Assembly (NCBI GenBank): GCA_964500515.1
Contig: CAZCNE010000017.1
Coordinates: 1-11,531 of the forward strand
Direction: 5' to 3'
DNA from: Altimarinus sp964500515
GTDB taxonomy: Bacteria; Patescibacteriota; Gracilibacteria; BD1-5; UBA6164
DNA: 11,531 nt
This document shows, piece by piece, positions 1 through 9,440 of this stretch (the first letter of the stretch is position 1; the number at the start of each line of letters is the position of its first letter). Position numbers and translations under genes: made by a program. The notes under the pieces are model-generated. The model was not told the DNA's origin. It did no database searches and saw nothing but the letters and a program-made list of their open reading frames with translations.

Positions 1-152
1 GTTATTGATGATCAAGTTTGTTGTCTTGTACTATGTGACTTGCAATTCTTTTAAATATTTCTAGATATATAGAAGAAAAAAAATCTACAAAACATAAATT
101 TGGAAGATGAAGTAAGTTTATGAATATATTTAAAGAAAGAAAAATATCATAA
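1..152 (+). CDS. ftsW: C-terminus of an FtsW/RodA-family SEDS protein (5' partial)
   Basis: This frame enters from the left edge (first full codon at 3) and ends at TAA 150-152. With TGA as Gly it reads YGGSSLLSCTMGLAILLNISRYIE and then a basic tail of about 25 residues. The YGGSSLL motif followed by a last membrane helix and LLNISR is the C-terminal signature of SEDS proteins, the membrane glycosyltransferases that polymerise peptidoglycan from lipid II in division (FtsW) or elongation (RodA). The LLNISRY ending looks more like FtsW/SpoVE than RodA, but only about 50 residues are visible, so the subfamily is a judgement. mutS starts 10 bases downstream, close enough for co-transcription. Confidence 0.8.
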
Positions 153-162
153 TAATTAAATA

Positions 163-1368
163 ATGAAACAAGAAGAAAATTTAACTCCAGCGATGAGACA
201 GTACTATGAAATAAAAGAAAAATATAGTGATGCAATTTTATTTTTTAGGATGTGAGATTTTTATGAGATGTTTTGAGAAGATGCAGAGATTGCTCACAAT
301 GTCCTTTGAATCGCAATAACTTCAAGAAATAAAAATGCAAAAAATCCTGAAAAACTAGCATGAATTCCATATCATGCAAAAGAAAAATATTTACCTCAAC
401 TTGTTGAAGCTTGATACAAAGTTGCTATTGCTGAGCAGATAAGCGACCCAAAATTAAAATGAATTGTTGAAAGAGAAGTAAAAAGAGTTGTTACTCCTGC
501 AACATTGTATTTAGAATGAGAAGAATATGAAAAACAAAATATAGAAAATTATATAATTTCTATCGTTTATGAAGAAAATAGATATGGCTTAAGTATTTTA
601 GATTTGTCTACAAATAAGTGGAAAGCTTCGGAATTTGATAATTTTGAAGAATTATCTTCACAAATATATAAAATTTCTCCAAAAGAAGTGATTCTTGAAA
701 AAAAATTATTTAACGACGAATCTTTAAAAGAATTACTAGTAAAAAAATATAGTTTAAATATTTATTATTTTGAACTAAAACCTAATAATAAAGAAAAACT
801 CTTAAATCATTTTCAAGTCAAAAACTTAACTTGATTTTGACTTGAAGACAAAATAATGGCTATAAAGGCTAGTTCCTTACTTCTTGATTATATTGAACAA
901 AATCAACAATCTAGTTTAAGTTTTCTTCAATCTATTTGTTATGATTCTTTTTCTTGATATCTCGAGCTTGATGAAGCCACAATAAAAAATTTAGATTTAA
1001 TTTATAATTTTGCAACAAAATCAAGTAAAAATTGAACTTTATTTTGAGTTTTGGATGAAACAAAAACAGCTATGTGAACAAGATTTTTACGAGATGCTAT
1101 ATTAAAACCACTTAAAAATAAGCAAAAAATTGAAGCCAGACTTGATATAATTGATGAATTTTTAAAAGAACCAGTTTTACTAGATAAAGTTCAAAATCAC
1201 TTAAAATATATTTCTGATTTAGATGCAATTTTGAATCGTCTTGCTCTAAATAGAAGCTGACCAAGAGATTTGATAAATTTAAAAAAATCTCTTATTGAAA
1301 TTGTAGAAGTGCTTAAGCTTATAGAAAATGAATGAAGTGAAAAATTGAAAAAACTTTTGTTAAAATAA
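163..1368 (+). CDS. mutS: N-terminal half of DNA mismatch repair protein MutS (truncated, 401 aa)
   Basis: MutS clamps DNA at mismatches and recruits MutL using its ATPase. The start matches the family (TPAMRQYYEIK at residues 8-18). Residues 1-115 are the mismatch-binding domain, with the Phe-x-Glu wedge F33-Y34-E35 in GDFYEMF and a well-kept GIPYHAKEKYLPQLVEAGYKVAIAEQ block. Residues 125-235 fit the connector domain. The lever/core domain starts near 255 and includes LDETKTAMGTRFLRDAILKPL (298-318). Translation stops at TAA 1366-1368 inside the lever. The clamp, the ATPase (Walker A GPNMxGKS, DExx) and the dimerisation region are all missing; full-length MutS is about 800-880 residues. Nothing in the 52 bases before the next gene resembles the rest. 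What remains has no internal TAA or TAG and good motifs, so loss looks recent, or the C-terminal half lies elsewhere. Repair function is unlikely for this product alone. Confidence 0.9.
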
Positions 1369-1420
1369 GGCTTAAATAAAAAATTTTTACTTTAGATTAA
1401 TAATATTTTAATTTATAAAA

Positions 1421-1774
1421 ATGTCATATTCTGAAAAATATCTTTGAAAAGAAGTTAAAATAAAAATAGATAGACCAATTTGAACAAAACATAAAGATTT
1501 TTGACGGTTTTATGAATTAAATTATTGATTTATTCCAAATACTAAAGTTCCTGATTTAGAAGAAATTGATGCTTACTTACTTTGAATTGATTATCCACTT
1601 GAAGAATTTTCTTGAGTTTGTATAGCAATTATAAAGCGAAAAAATGATGACGATGATAAATTAATTATAGTTCCAAAATGAATAAATTTTACATCTAGTG
1701 AAATAAAAAAATTAACATATTTTCAAGAAAAGTTTTTTGAAAGTGAAATAATTGTAGAAAAAATTAATATCTAA
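1421..1774 (+). CDS. ppa: Short family I inorganic pyrophosphatase
   Basis: This 117-residue protein matches soluble family I pyrophosphatases, which hydrolyse PPi to two phosphates with Mg2+ and so pull DNA, RNA and protein synthesis forward in the cytosol. Visible core: KIKIDRPIGTKH (13-24), NYGFIP (34-39), then PDLEEIDAYLLG (44-55), which aligns with the classic DGDPxD metal-binding signature with the middle Asp replaced by Glu and the first and last Asp kept (D45, D50). RKNDDDDKLIIVP (73-85) matches the second acidic cluster and following Lys (D..DDK). It is much shorter than the roughly 175-residue E. coli enzyme and resembles the compact 'atypical' members seen in Firmicutes. All seven glycines are TGA. 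holA begins 8 bases after the stop, so the two are probably co-transcribed. Confidence 0.83.
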
Positions 1775-1782
1775 ATTTAAAA

Positions 1783-2715
1783 ATGATTTTTCTTTTTACT
1801 TGAAATAATAGTGATTATCTGAATGAATACATAAAAAAATGGAAAACTCAATTTATAGAAAAATATGGGGATTTTAATTTTGCTCACATAAAAAATATAG
1901 AAGAATTGGATATAAATGCGATAAGTGAAAATTTACTTTCGACAAGTTTTTTATCTGAAAAGAAAATGATTTTGATTGAAAATATAGAAAAAATAGAAAA
2001 AGATGAATCTAAAAAAGAATTTTTATTATCAATTTTAGAAAAAATTCCAGAAGAAAATAATATAATTTTTACCTCAAATTCTTTACAAGAAAGAAGTAAA
2101 TTATACAAAAAAATTGCTGAATTTTGAGAAGTTAAAAAATTTGATCTAGAAAATAATTTAGATATAAAAACTTATATAAGAAAAAAATACCAAAATAAAA
2201 TAGAAAATAGTGCAATAGATAAGATTATGGTTTATAAATCATATAATTTACCAAAAATTATAAATGAACTTGATAAGTTGTTTATAACTATAGATTTTGT
2301 AAAAGAAAATCACATAGTTGACTTTATTGTACCAGAATTTGAAGAAACAGTTTTTGCTTTTATTGATAAAATTTTGACAAAAAATAAGTCTTGAGCTTTA
2401 AAAGATTTGGATATAATTTTGGAAAATTCAGATATTTATATTTTTTATAATATGATGATTTGAAATTTAAGAAATTATTTATACATAACATTTTTAAAAA
2501 ATTTGTGATACAAAAAAGATTTGATAACAAGAGAGTTATCACTTTGAAATAGAGCTTTTTTAATTAATAAACCAATAAAATATAACTTTATAGAATTGTT
2601 TGATTTATATGAAAAATTTATAAATTTTGATAAAAATATGAAACTTGGTAAACTTATTTGAAGCTCAAAAGATGATTTAAAGCATGAAATTCAGAAAATA
2701 CTTATTTTAATCTAA
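1783..2715 (+). CDS. holA: DNA polymerase III, delta subunit
   Basis: The delta subunit is the clamp-loader wrench that opens the beta sliding clamp and sits in the ring with delta' and tau/gamma. The 310-residue length is close to the usual 330-345. The N-terminus MIFLFTGNNSDYLNEYIKKW matches the family opening (a short strand, Gly-x-(D/N/E), then a helix). LLSTSFLSEKKMILIENIEKI (51-71) is the typical 'SLF..krlv.i.n' block, followed by an IIFTSNSLQERSKLYKKI-type strand and helix (94-111). DLENNLDIKTYIRKKY (121-136) starts the lid region. The C-terminal third is helical (for example NMMIGNLRNYLYI at 223-235), fitting the collar domain that oligomerises with delta'. There is no Walker A motif, as expected for delta. 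Identification rests on architecture and these blocks because the sequence is divergent. Confidence 0.85.
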
Positions 2716-2828
2716 TCTCGATTTTTATAAAAAAAATATATAATTATATTACTTTATTTCTTAAATAATCAGTTAAAATATTTAATTAATTTTTATATTT
2801 TATATTTTATTTTTTAATTTCTATAATA

Positions 2829-4121
2829 ATGGATAAATATACAGAAGTCTCAAAAAAGAATTATTTTCAAAGACTTTGAGAATCATTTGCTTGAGTTCTT
2901 ATTTGAATTGCTTTGTTTTTCTTTTCATTTTTTGTTCTTTTTTGGAATGAATGAAAAGTTAATTTAGCAGAAGTTGCTAAGACTGCAGTTGAAATCAATG
3001 CAGAAAATATTAGTCCTGATGCTGATTGAAAATTGGTTTCTATAACTAATATTTTGAGTTCAGAGAACAAACTTTGAGATAAATACTTACATGAATGAGA
3101 TTTTTTATCTCTACAAAGAGTTGTTGAAATGTATAGTTGGGTGGAAAAATCAAGTACTTCAACTAAAGAGGATCTTTGATGAACAGAAACAACAACAACA
3201 ACTTATGATTATAAAAAAAGTTGGGAAGAGTTTCCTGATAACTCTTCAGATTTCAAGGTTCCTACATGACATGAAAATCCAACAAAATCGATTGATTCTA
3301 TAACTTTAAAAAATAAAGATATAAAAATTGCAAATTTTGCATTATTTGACAATATCTCTCTTCCTGCTCATTGAGATTTATCTTTAAATGAAACAAATGC
3401 TATATTATCTGATGGTTTTTTTCTAGATTGAAATTATTTATATAGATCAGTTGATTATGATAAGATCCCTCAAAATGATATAGTTGTTGCTACTTGAACT
3501 GTAGTAAATACTTCTACTTGAGCTACTGAAACTTGATCTACTGCTTCTTGAAGTATAGATAATAACACAACAAATTCTTCTTCTTGAAATACTATAAACA
3601 CAACCAAAATCGATACAACAAATCCTAAAATTTGAGATTTAAGGATAAGTTATAGATACATAAAAAATCCTATAAATAATGCTACAGTTTTTTGAAAACT
3701 TAACTTAGCTTGAAAATCAATTGAACAATATATATGAAAAAAAGATGAAAAACTTTATAGAGCTTTTGAATGAACAAGAGATGAATCAATTTCAACTCTA
3801 CAATCTGAACACAATTTTTTAACTTGGGTATTGAGATGAGTTTGATTTGTCATGATGTGGTTTTGATTAACATCTGTATTTAATCCGATTGCTGCTTTAC
3901 TTAATTTTATTCCTATTGTTGCAAGAGTATGAAGATGAGCTATATCTATTGTAACATTTGTTATAGCATTAATATTAAGTGTAATTACTATAATATTGTC
4001 AATGATTATACACAATCTTATTGCATTAATTATTGTTGTTTCCTTAATAGCTTTATGAATTTGGTTTTATCTTTATAAAAAATGACTTAAAAAATCAAAT
4101 CAAGAACCAAAAACAAAATAA
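2829..4121 (+). CDS. TMEM43-family membrane protein
   Basis: The 430-residue product has the TMEM43 (LUMA) layout. It opens with TEVSKKNYFQRLGESFAGVLIG (5-26), a membrane helix at about 20-39 ending in LFWNEGK, and a large middle domain with YDYKKSWEEFPDNSSDFK (126-143) and HENP (148-151). After GDLRISYRYIKNP (269-281) come LTWVLRGVGFVMMW (331-344) and three or four more helices to about 416, then a basic tail. The helix, soluble domain, four-helix order and these blocks are hallmarks of the family. The middle domain probably faces outside; function in bacteria is not established. Residues 220-265 are an unusual Thr/Ser/Asn-rich, low-complexity linker before GDLRISY. The gene follows a 113-base gap after holA and is 50 bases from a lipoprotein gene, so a shared envelope role is plausible but unproven. 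Confidence 0.82.
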
Positions 4122-4171
4122 TATTAAATTTATAAGCTTATTTTTATCTTAATTTACTTAATCTTTATTTT

Positions 4172-5314
4172 ATGAAAAAAATACTCATATCTTTTTTATT
4201 AATTTTTATCATTTTTTGATGTAATAAAGATGATAATATAAATGATAATAATACTCAGTCTTGACAAACTCATACTTGAACTATTAAAGAGCTATCGCAA
4301 GAAAATTGAAAAATCATAAAATTACTAGCATTTTGAGAAGAACCTTTTTGGGATTTAGAAATAAATTGAGATAAATTAATTTTTAATTGAGCAGCATTAA
4401 CTGAAGCTAAAAATTATGATATAAAATTGTCTCAAAATTGAGAAAACTATGCTTTTTCTTGAAATTGAATTTCTTGAGAATTTATTATGGAACAATGTGT
4501 TGATAATTCAATTTGAGATGTTCATAATTATAAAGTTAAACTAAATGTTTTGGATACAGATTTTGAATGATGTTGAGATATTAATTCAAAAGAAGAAATG
4601 TTATCTTTGGTAAGAGAAATGATACAAGAAGAATTTCTTTCAAAATATCCAAACATATGAGAACTTGAAGAAGCAAGTTTTGATTGGAAAACAGATACAA
4701 CTTCATATACAATTGATTGATATATATTTCCAGATAAACAAGTAGATTTTGTATGAAATTGATGGGAAGAATCTATGTTCAATACTGCTGATTGAGTAGA
4801 TGCACATTTTTCTTGATTTGTGAAATGAGATTTTGCTTGTTTGAGAGAAGAATTATTTTGATATGAAAATATTAACGTAAAAATAGATATTTATTGTTGA
4901 TATATATGAGAATTAAAAACTTCATCACTTTATAATATAGATGCTTGTGAAGCATTGTTAAATGCATCTATTATAAATTCTTCTAGTGAAAAAGATTATT
5001 TTGAATTGTTGAATAGTACAATTAAAATAAATGAAAAAGATAATAAAAGATGATTATATATGTTTTCTATTATGCCTGATTTTAATGAAGAAGAAAATAA
5101 AAGTATTCTTAATCTAGTAGTAACTGAACATTATGATGATTCTGAAAATCCAAATGACAAAGATGATATTTATAGAGAAGTTAATACAAGAAGATATAAA
5201 TTAGATAAAGAAAAAAATAAAATTTATAAATATGATGTAGTAAATGATTCTTATGAAGAGATAATTCCTTGAGAAGACTTTTTTGAAAGATATTTAACTA
5301 ATTGTAAAAAATAA
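4172..5314 (+). CDS. Lipoprotein with COG3650-like N-terminal domain
   Basis: This 380-residue protein starts with MKKILISFLLIFIIFGC, a lipoprotein signal peptide with lipobox I-F-G-C and lipidated Cys17, so the mature protein should be tethered to the outer face of the membrane. A polar Asn/Thr-rich linker follows (18-45). Residues 50-135 resemble the small COG3650-type domain: LLAFGEEPFWDLEING (51-66) matches the 'GxEPFW.leI' motif, and C109 (EQCVDN) with C134 (FEGCGDI) match its conserved cysteine pair, likely a disulfide. Residues 140-380 are acidic, with C223, C242, C259 and C378, and I do not recognise them. The short spacing to the TMEM43-like gene upstream and the nucleotidase downstream (21 bases) suggests one operon. 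Function is unknown. Confidence 0.75.
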
Positions 5315-5335
5315 TATTTATTTTAATATAATTTT

Positions 5336-6796
5336 ATGTCAAGATATAAAAAAATAACGATATTGCATTCAAACGATATGCATTGAGATTTTTTTGCGCA
5401 AAAAGAAAATGAAAAATTGATTTGATGAATTTCATGTCTTTCTTGATATATTCAAGAAACTAGAAAAAATGAAAAAAATTGTTTGTATGTAATTTCTTGA
5501 GATATGTTTCAATGATCAGTTATAGATAATGAATTTAAGTGAGTTTCTACAATTGACATTATGAACATTTTAAATCCAGATGTGGTAACTTTATGAAATC
5601 ATGAAGTTGATTATGGTTTGGCGCATTTATTGTTTTTAGAGAAAATGGCTATGTTTCCAATCATAAATGCAAATATGTATATAAAAACTTCCAAAACAAG
5701 ATTATTTAAGCCATATTATATAAAAGAAGTTGAATGAATGAAGATACTTTTTATATGAATTATAACTGAAAATGTTTTGGATTGAGTGAAATGAGATCAT
5801 TTAATTTCTACTTTTGTATGAGTCGAAGAAGCAGCTAGAGAAGTAGAAAAAATATGTAATACATACAAAAAAATAGATATAGATTTTACAGTTTTGCTTA
5901 CTCATATTGGTTATGATGAAGATATAAATTTAGCAAAATTATTAAAACCAGAACTTTGAATTGATTTGATTATTTGATGACATTCTCACACATTGCTTGA
6001 CAAACCAACAGAAGTAAATTGAATAAAAATTGTACAAGTTTGAAATGGTACAAATCAAATTTGAAGGTTTGATATAAAAATTGACACAAAAAATAATTGT
6101 ATAGAAGATTATACTTGGAAAGTTATTCCTATTTATAGTGAAACTTGTCCTAAAGATAAAAAAGTTGACAAAATTTTACACTGATATAAAAATCAAGTTG
6201 ATGCAAAATACAATAGAGTTTTATCAAAAATGCTTAGAGATTTAACTCATCCTTCGAGATTTGAAGAAACTGAAGTTTGAAATTTATTTTCAGATATTTT
6301 AAAAGATAGTTTATGATTGGATATTATGTGTTTATGATCAGGTTCTTTGAGAAATACTTTACTTGAAAGTATTGTGACACTTTGAGAATTACAAGAAATG
6401 TATCCTTATGTTTGAAAAATATACAATTTAAAACTTACTTGAAAAGAATTAAATAACATGATAAAATTTATTTTTTCAAATAAATTTCATTGAAAATGAG
6501 AAGAATTTTATCAGTGGAGTAGTTGATTTCATATAAAATACAATTTAAAAAAAGATGAAATTAAAAGAATTTTTTTTATGTGAAAAAAAATTGATGATGA
6601 AAAAATTTATAATCTTTGATTACAAGAATTTCATCTAAACAATGCAAAAAACTTTTTTTCTTTAAATGTTGAAAAATTGAAATCAAAAACAAAACCAAAA
6701 TTAATTTGTACAAATGATTTTGATATTTTTGAAGAATATTTTTCAACAAATAGAAATATAAAATCAGAAATAGAATGAAGGATTATTATAGATTAA
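5336..6796 (+). CDS. 5'-nucleotidase / UshA-family metallophosphatase
   Basis: This 486-residue protein has both domains of the 5'-nucleotidase/2',3'-cyclic phosphodiesterase family. The N-terminal metallophosphatase core shows all metal-binding motifs: HSNDMHGDF (D14, H16), ISGDMFQGS (D56), TLGNHEVDYG (N88, H89), LLTH (H190) and GGHSH (H216, H218). The C-terminal domain starts near 310 with EVGNLFSDIL, LGSGSLRNTL and YNLKLTGKELNNMI, the usual nucleotide-specificity module, and WSSGFHIKYN (394-403) lies where aromatic residues normally stack the base. Family members release phosphate from nucleotides, cyclic nucleotides or UDP-sugars; the substrate cannot be told here. Most relatives are exported, but this one begins MSRYKKITILHSND with no signal peptide, so it is probably cytosolic. 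Its stop overlaps the converging dihydrouridine synthase gene by 4 bases. Confidence 0.88.
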
Positions 6797-7833
6797 TTCT
6801 TAATTTCACTTACTTGTTCATCAAGATATTCTCAAAACTCATTTTTTATTTCATTGATAACATTTTCTACATCTTTTAGATTTTCAACTGTTACAAGTTT
6901 TTTTCTATAAGTTTTTACTCAAGGAAAATTTTTTAGATACATAACTAAGTGTTTTCTTATTTCAAGACATCATTTTCTTTCTGATTTTGTTTCAACCAAT
7001 TTTTTAGCATGAAAAAACATTATTTCAAGTATTTCTTGAAAACTTGGATAATATTGTCAATCAATAAATTTACCTAAAAATCAAGATATATTATTTTTTG
7101 AATTATTAAATTCTTTTTCAGCTAAAAAACACCATGGATTGCCAAAACTTGCTCTTCAAATCATAAATCAATCTAAATTTTTAAGCTTTTTTTTACCATC
7201 TTCATAATTTTTTATATCTCAATTACAAATTATTGGGATTTTTATATGATTTTTTAATTCATAAATTGAATCAAAATTCGCTGTTCAAGTATAAGCTTGT
7301 TTTGCGGTTCTTCCGTGAACTGTTATTAAACTAGCTCAAGCATTTTCAAGTCATTTAGCAAAATTTATCAAATTATCTTCATTTTCAAATCAAAGACGAG
7401 TTTTTACACTGATTGGAAGTTTTGTTGCTTTGTTTAGTTCTTCAATTATTTTGTATGCTGTATCTTCATTTATCATAAGTCCTGATCAGTGTCAGCTTTT
7501 TACTACTTTTTTTGCTGGACATCACATATTTACATCAATTCAAGCTATATCATATTTTTCTATTATTTTTGCAGCTTTTGCAAAATTTTCTGGATTTTTT
7601 CAAAATATTTGTATTACTAAAGGATTTTCTGTTTTATCATGAGGAATTACGCTTTTTGCCAAAGTTTTTGAATATACAAGTCAATCAGCACTATAAAATT
7701 CGCTTATAGAGTATATGTGTGGAGCAATTTTTTTCATAGTTTGTCTATATGCACTATCTCAGTATCAATCCATTGGAGCCAAAAAACAAAGTTTTTGATT
7801 TTTTTTGATCTCTTTTTTCCAAAAGTCTTTCAT
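6793..7833 (-). CDS. dus: tRNA-dihydrouridine synthase
   Basis: Dus enzymes reduce specific uridines in tRNA loops to dihydrouridine with FMN and NADPH. The 346-residue protein opens with LCFLAPMDWYGDSAYR (15-30), an altered form of the usual 'laPMagvtd.afR'. NMGCPAKKVVKSGHGSGLM (102-120) contains the catalytic Cys105. ISVKTRLGF (141-149), TVHGRTAKQAYTG (171-183), IICNGDI (201-207) and GFMIGRASFGNPW (222-234) are the FMN- and phosphate-binding strands of the TIM barrel. The C-terminal helical domain (about 262-345) is the usual tRNA-binding part. The pattern is closest to bacterial DusB-like proteins, but assignment to DusA/B/C is uncertain. It is the only minus-strand gene seen, diverges from miaB (also tRNA modification) and converges on the nucleotidase gene. 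Confidence 0.9.
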
Positions 7834-7966
7834 AAAATATCAAGAATAAAAGTCTAAAAGTAAAAAAGATTTTATTTAAAAAGTTTAAAAAGTAAAATTA
7901 ACTACTTTACAAATAAAAAATTTATATAAAATAATATTTGAATATAAGATATTTTCTATTTTACTC
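7834..7966. promoter_or_regulatory. Divergent spacer between dus and miaB, likely promoters for both
   Basis: This 133-base spacer separates two start codons pointing outward, so it must hold the promoters of both transcription units. It is almost wholly A and T. On the plus strand TTTACA (7906-7911) followed by TAAAAT (7927-7932) resembles a -35/-10 pair, but the 15-base spacing is short and such matches are common in this composition. Two imperfect copies of a motif like AAAAGTCTAAAAGTAAAA occur near 7848-7867 and 7879-7897 and could be an operator or chance. No ribosome binding site is visible before either ATG. Confidence 0.35.
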
Positions 7967-9436
7967 ATGAAAACATATTTTCTACAAACATTTTGATGTG
8001 CTATGAATTTAGCTGATAGTGAAAAAATAGCTATGATTTTGGCTCAGTCTTGATTTAAAAAAATAGATGATTGTTTTCAAGCTGATTTAATTATTTTAAA
8101 TACTTGTAGTGTAAGAAAAAAATGAGAAGATAGAGTTTTTTCTTTTGTTAGAGATATAGTTAAAAATAGAAAAATTAAAAATTTTAAAAACTTGCAAGTA
8201 ATTTGAATTACTTGATGTATGGTTAGAAAAACTGGAATAAATAAAAAATATTTTGATGAAAATTATAAAAGAATTACTGCAAAAAAAATAGAATTTTTAA
8301 AAAATTCAAAATCAATATTTAATGATGATGATAAATTATTTCCTCGCTTAAAAGATATGGATTTTACTTTTAGAATAGAAGAAATTAAATATTTACCACA
8401 TATTTTAAGTCATATTTATAAAGAAAAAATATGACAAGATGATAAATTTGATGATTATCTAAAAATGAAACAATTAAGAGAGAATCCAAGTCAAGCTTCA
8501 ATTGTAATTCAAACTTGATGCGATAATTTTTGCACATATTGTATAGTTCCTTATACAAGATGAAGAGAATTTAGTAGAAGTAAGAAAGATATAATAAAAG
8601 ATTGTAAAGAAGCAGTTTTGGCTTGAGCAAAAGAAATTACACTTTTATGACAAAATGTAAATTCTTATTGAAAGCAATTTGTTGATAAATCTTTATGGAA
8701 TCAAAAAGAAAACAAATGGATGAAAATTACAGAAATAAAAAACAAATCTCCTTTTAGACTTTTACTTGAAAAAATAAGTAAAATCAAATGAATTGATAGA
8801 ATTCGTTTTACTTCAAGTAATCCACATGATATGACAAAAGATATCTTAGATTCTCATTTTGAAATTCCAAAAATGTGTAATTATCTACATTTTGCTCTTC
8901 AGTCTGGAAGTGATGAAATTCTTAAAAAAATGAATAGAAAACATACTTACAGAGACTTCAAAAAAATGGTAAAATATTTAAGAGAAAATGATCCATATTT
9001 TTCTATTTCAACTGACATAATTGTAGGATTTCCTTGAGAAACTGATAAAATGTTTGAAAAAACTTTAAAAGCATTTGAAGAATGTGTTTTTGATTTTGCT
9101 TATATTGCTAGATATAGTGAAAGAGTTTGAACAATTTCTGAAAAACTTTATAAAGATAATATTTCTGAAAAAATAAAATCTGAAAGATGGCATAAATTAA
9201 ATGATGCTTTGATGAAATCTCTTACAAAAAGAAATAAAATGATGATTTGAAAAGAAGAAGAAATATTGATTTGTTGAATAAAAAACTGACAATTTTTTTG
9301 AAGAACAAGAAATTTCAAAGAAGTATTTATAAATAAATTAGAAATTAATAATAAACCAGAATTAAAAGTCTGAGATTTAGTTAAAGTTAAAATTACAAAA
9401 TTAAATAAATGGGTTTTAGAATGAGAATTAATTTAA
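7967..9436 (+). CDS. miaB: tRNA-2-methylthio-N6-dimethylallyladenosine synthase (MiaB)
   Basis: MiaB adds a methylthio group to i6A at position 37 of tRNAs reading UNN codons, using two 4Fe-4S clusters and SAM. In this 489-residue protein the N-terminal UPF0004 domain carries the auxiliary-cluster cysteines C11 (FGCAMN), C47 (NTCSVR) and C84 (TGCM). The radical-SAM CxxxCxxC motif is C185, C189, C192 in GCDNFCTYCIVPYTRGREFSR, and LLGQNVNSY (227-234) and FALQSGSDEILKKMNRKHT (309-327) are typical. A C-terminal TRAM RNA-binding domain runs from about 430 (GRTRNFKEVFI, then VGDLVKVKI). C84 and C185 are about 27 residues further apart than in E. coli, an insertion around 112-165. It leads a tight set: the hydrolase starts 4 bases after the stop. 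Twenty of its 23 glycines are TGA. Confidence 0.95.
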
Positions 9437-9440
9437 AATT

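Noticed and set aside
2738..2749. Perfect palindrome ATATAATTATAT after holA as a terminator or operator
   Set aside because: It has no G or C to stabilise a hairpin and such palindromes are expected by chance in this composition.
3755..4015. Minus-strand open frame inside the TMEM43-like gene
   Set aside because: It is antisense to well-supported membrane helices of the plus-strand gene and resembles no protein I know.
7430..7709. Two plus-strand open frames opposite the dihydrouridine synthase gene
   Set aside because: The minus-strand frame here carries the catalytic Cys and FMN-binding motifs; the plus-strand frames are hydrophobic shadows.
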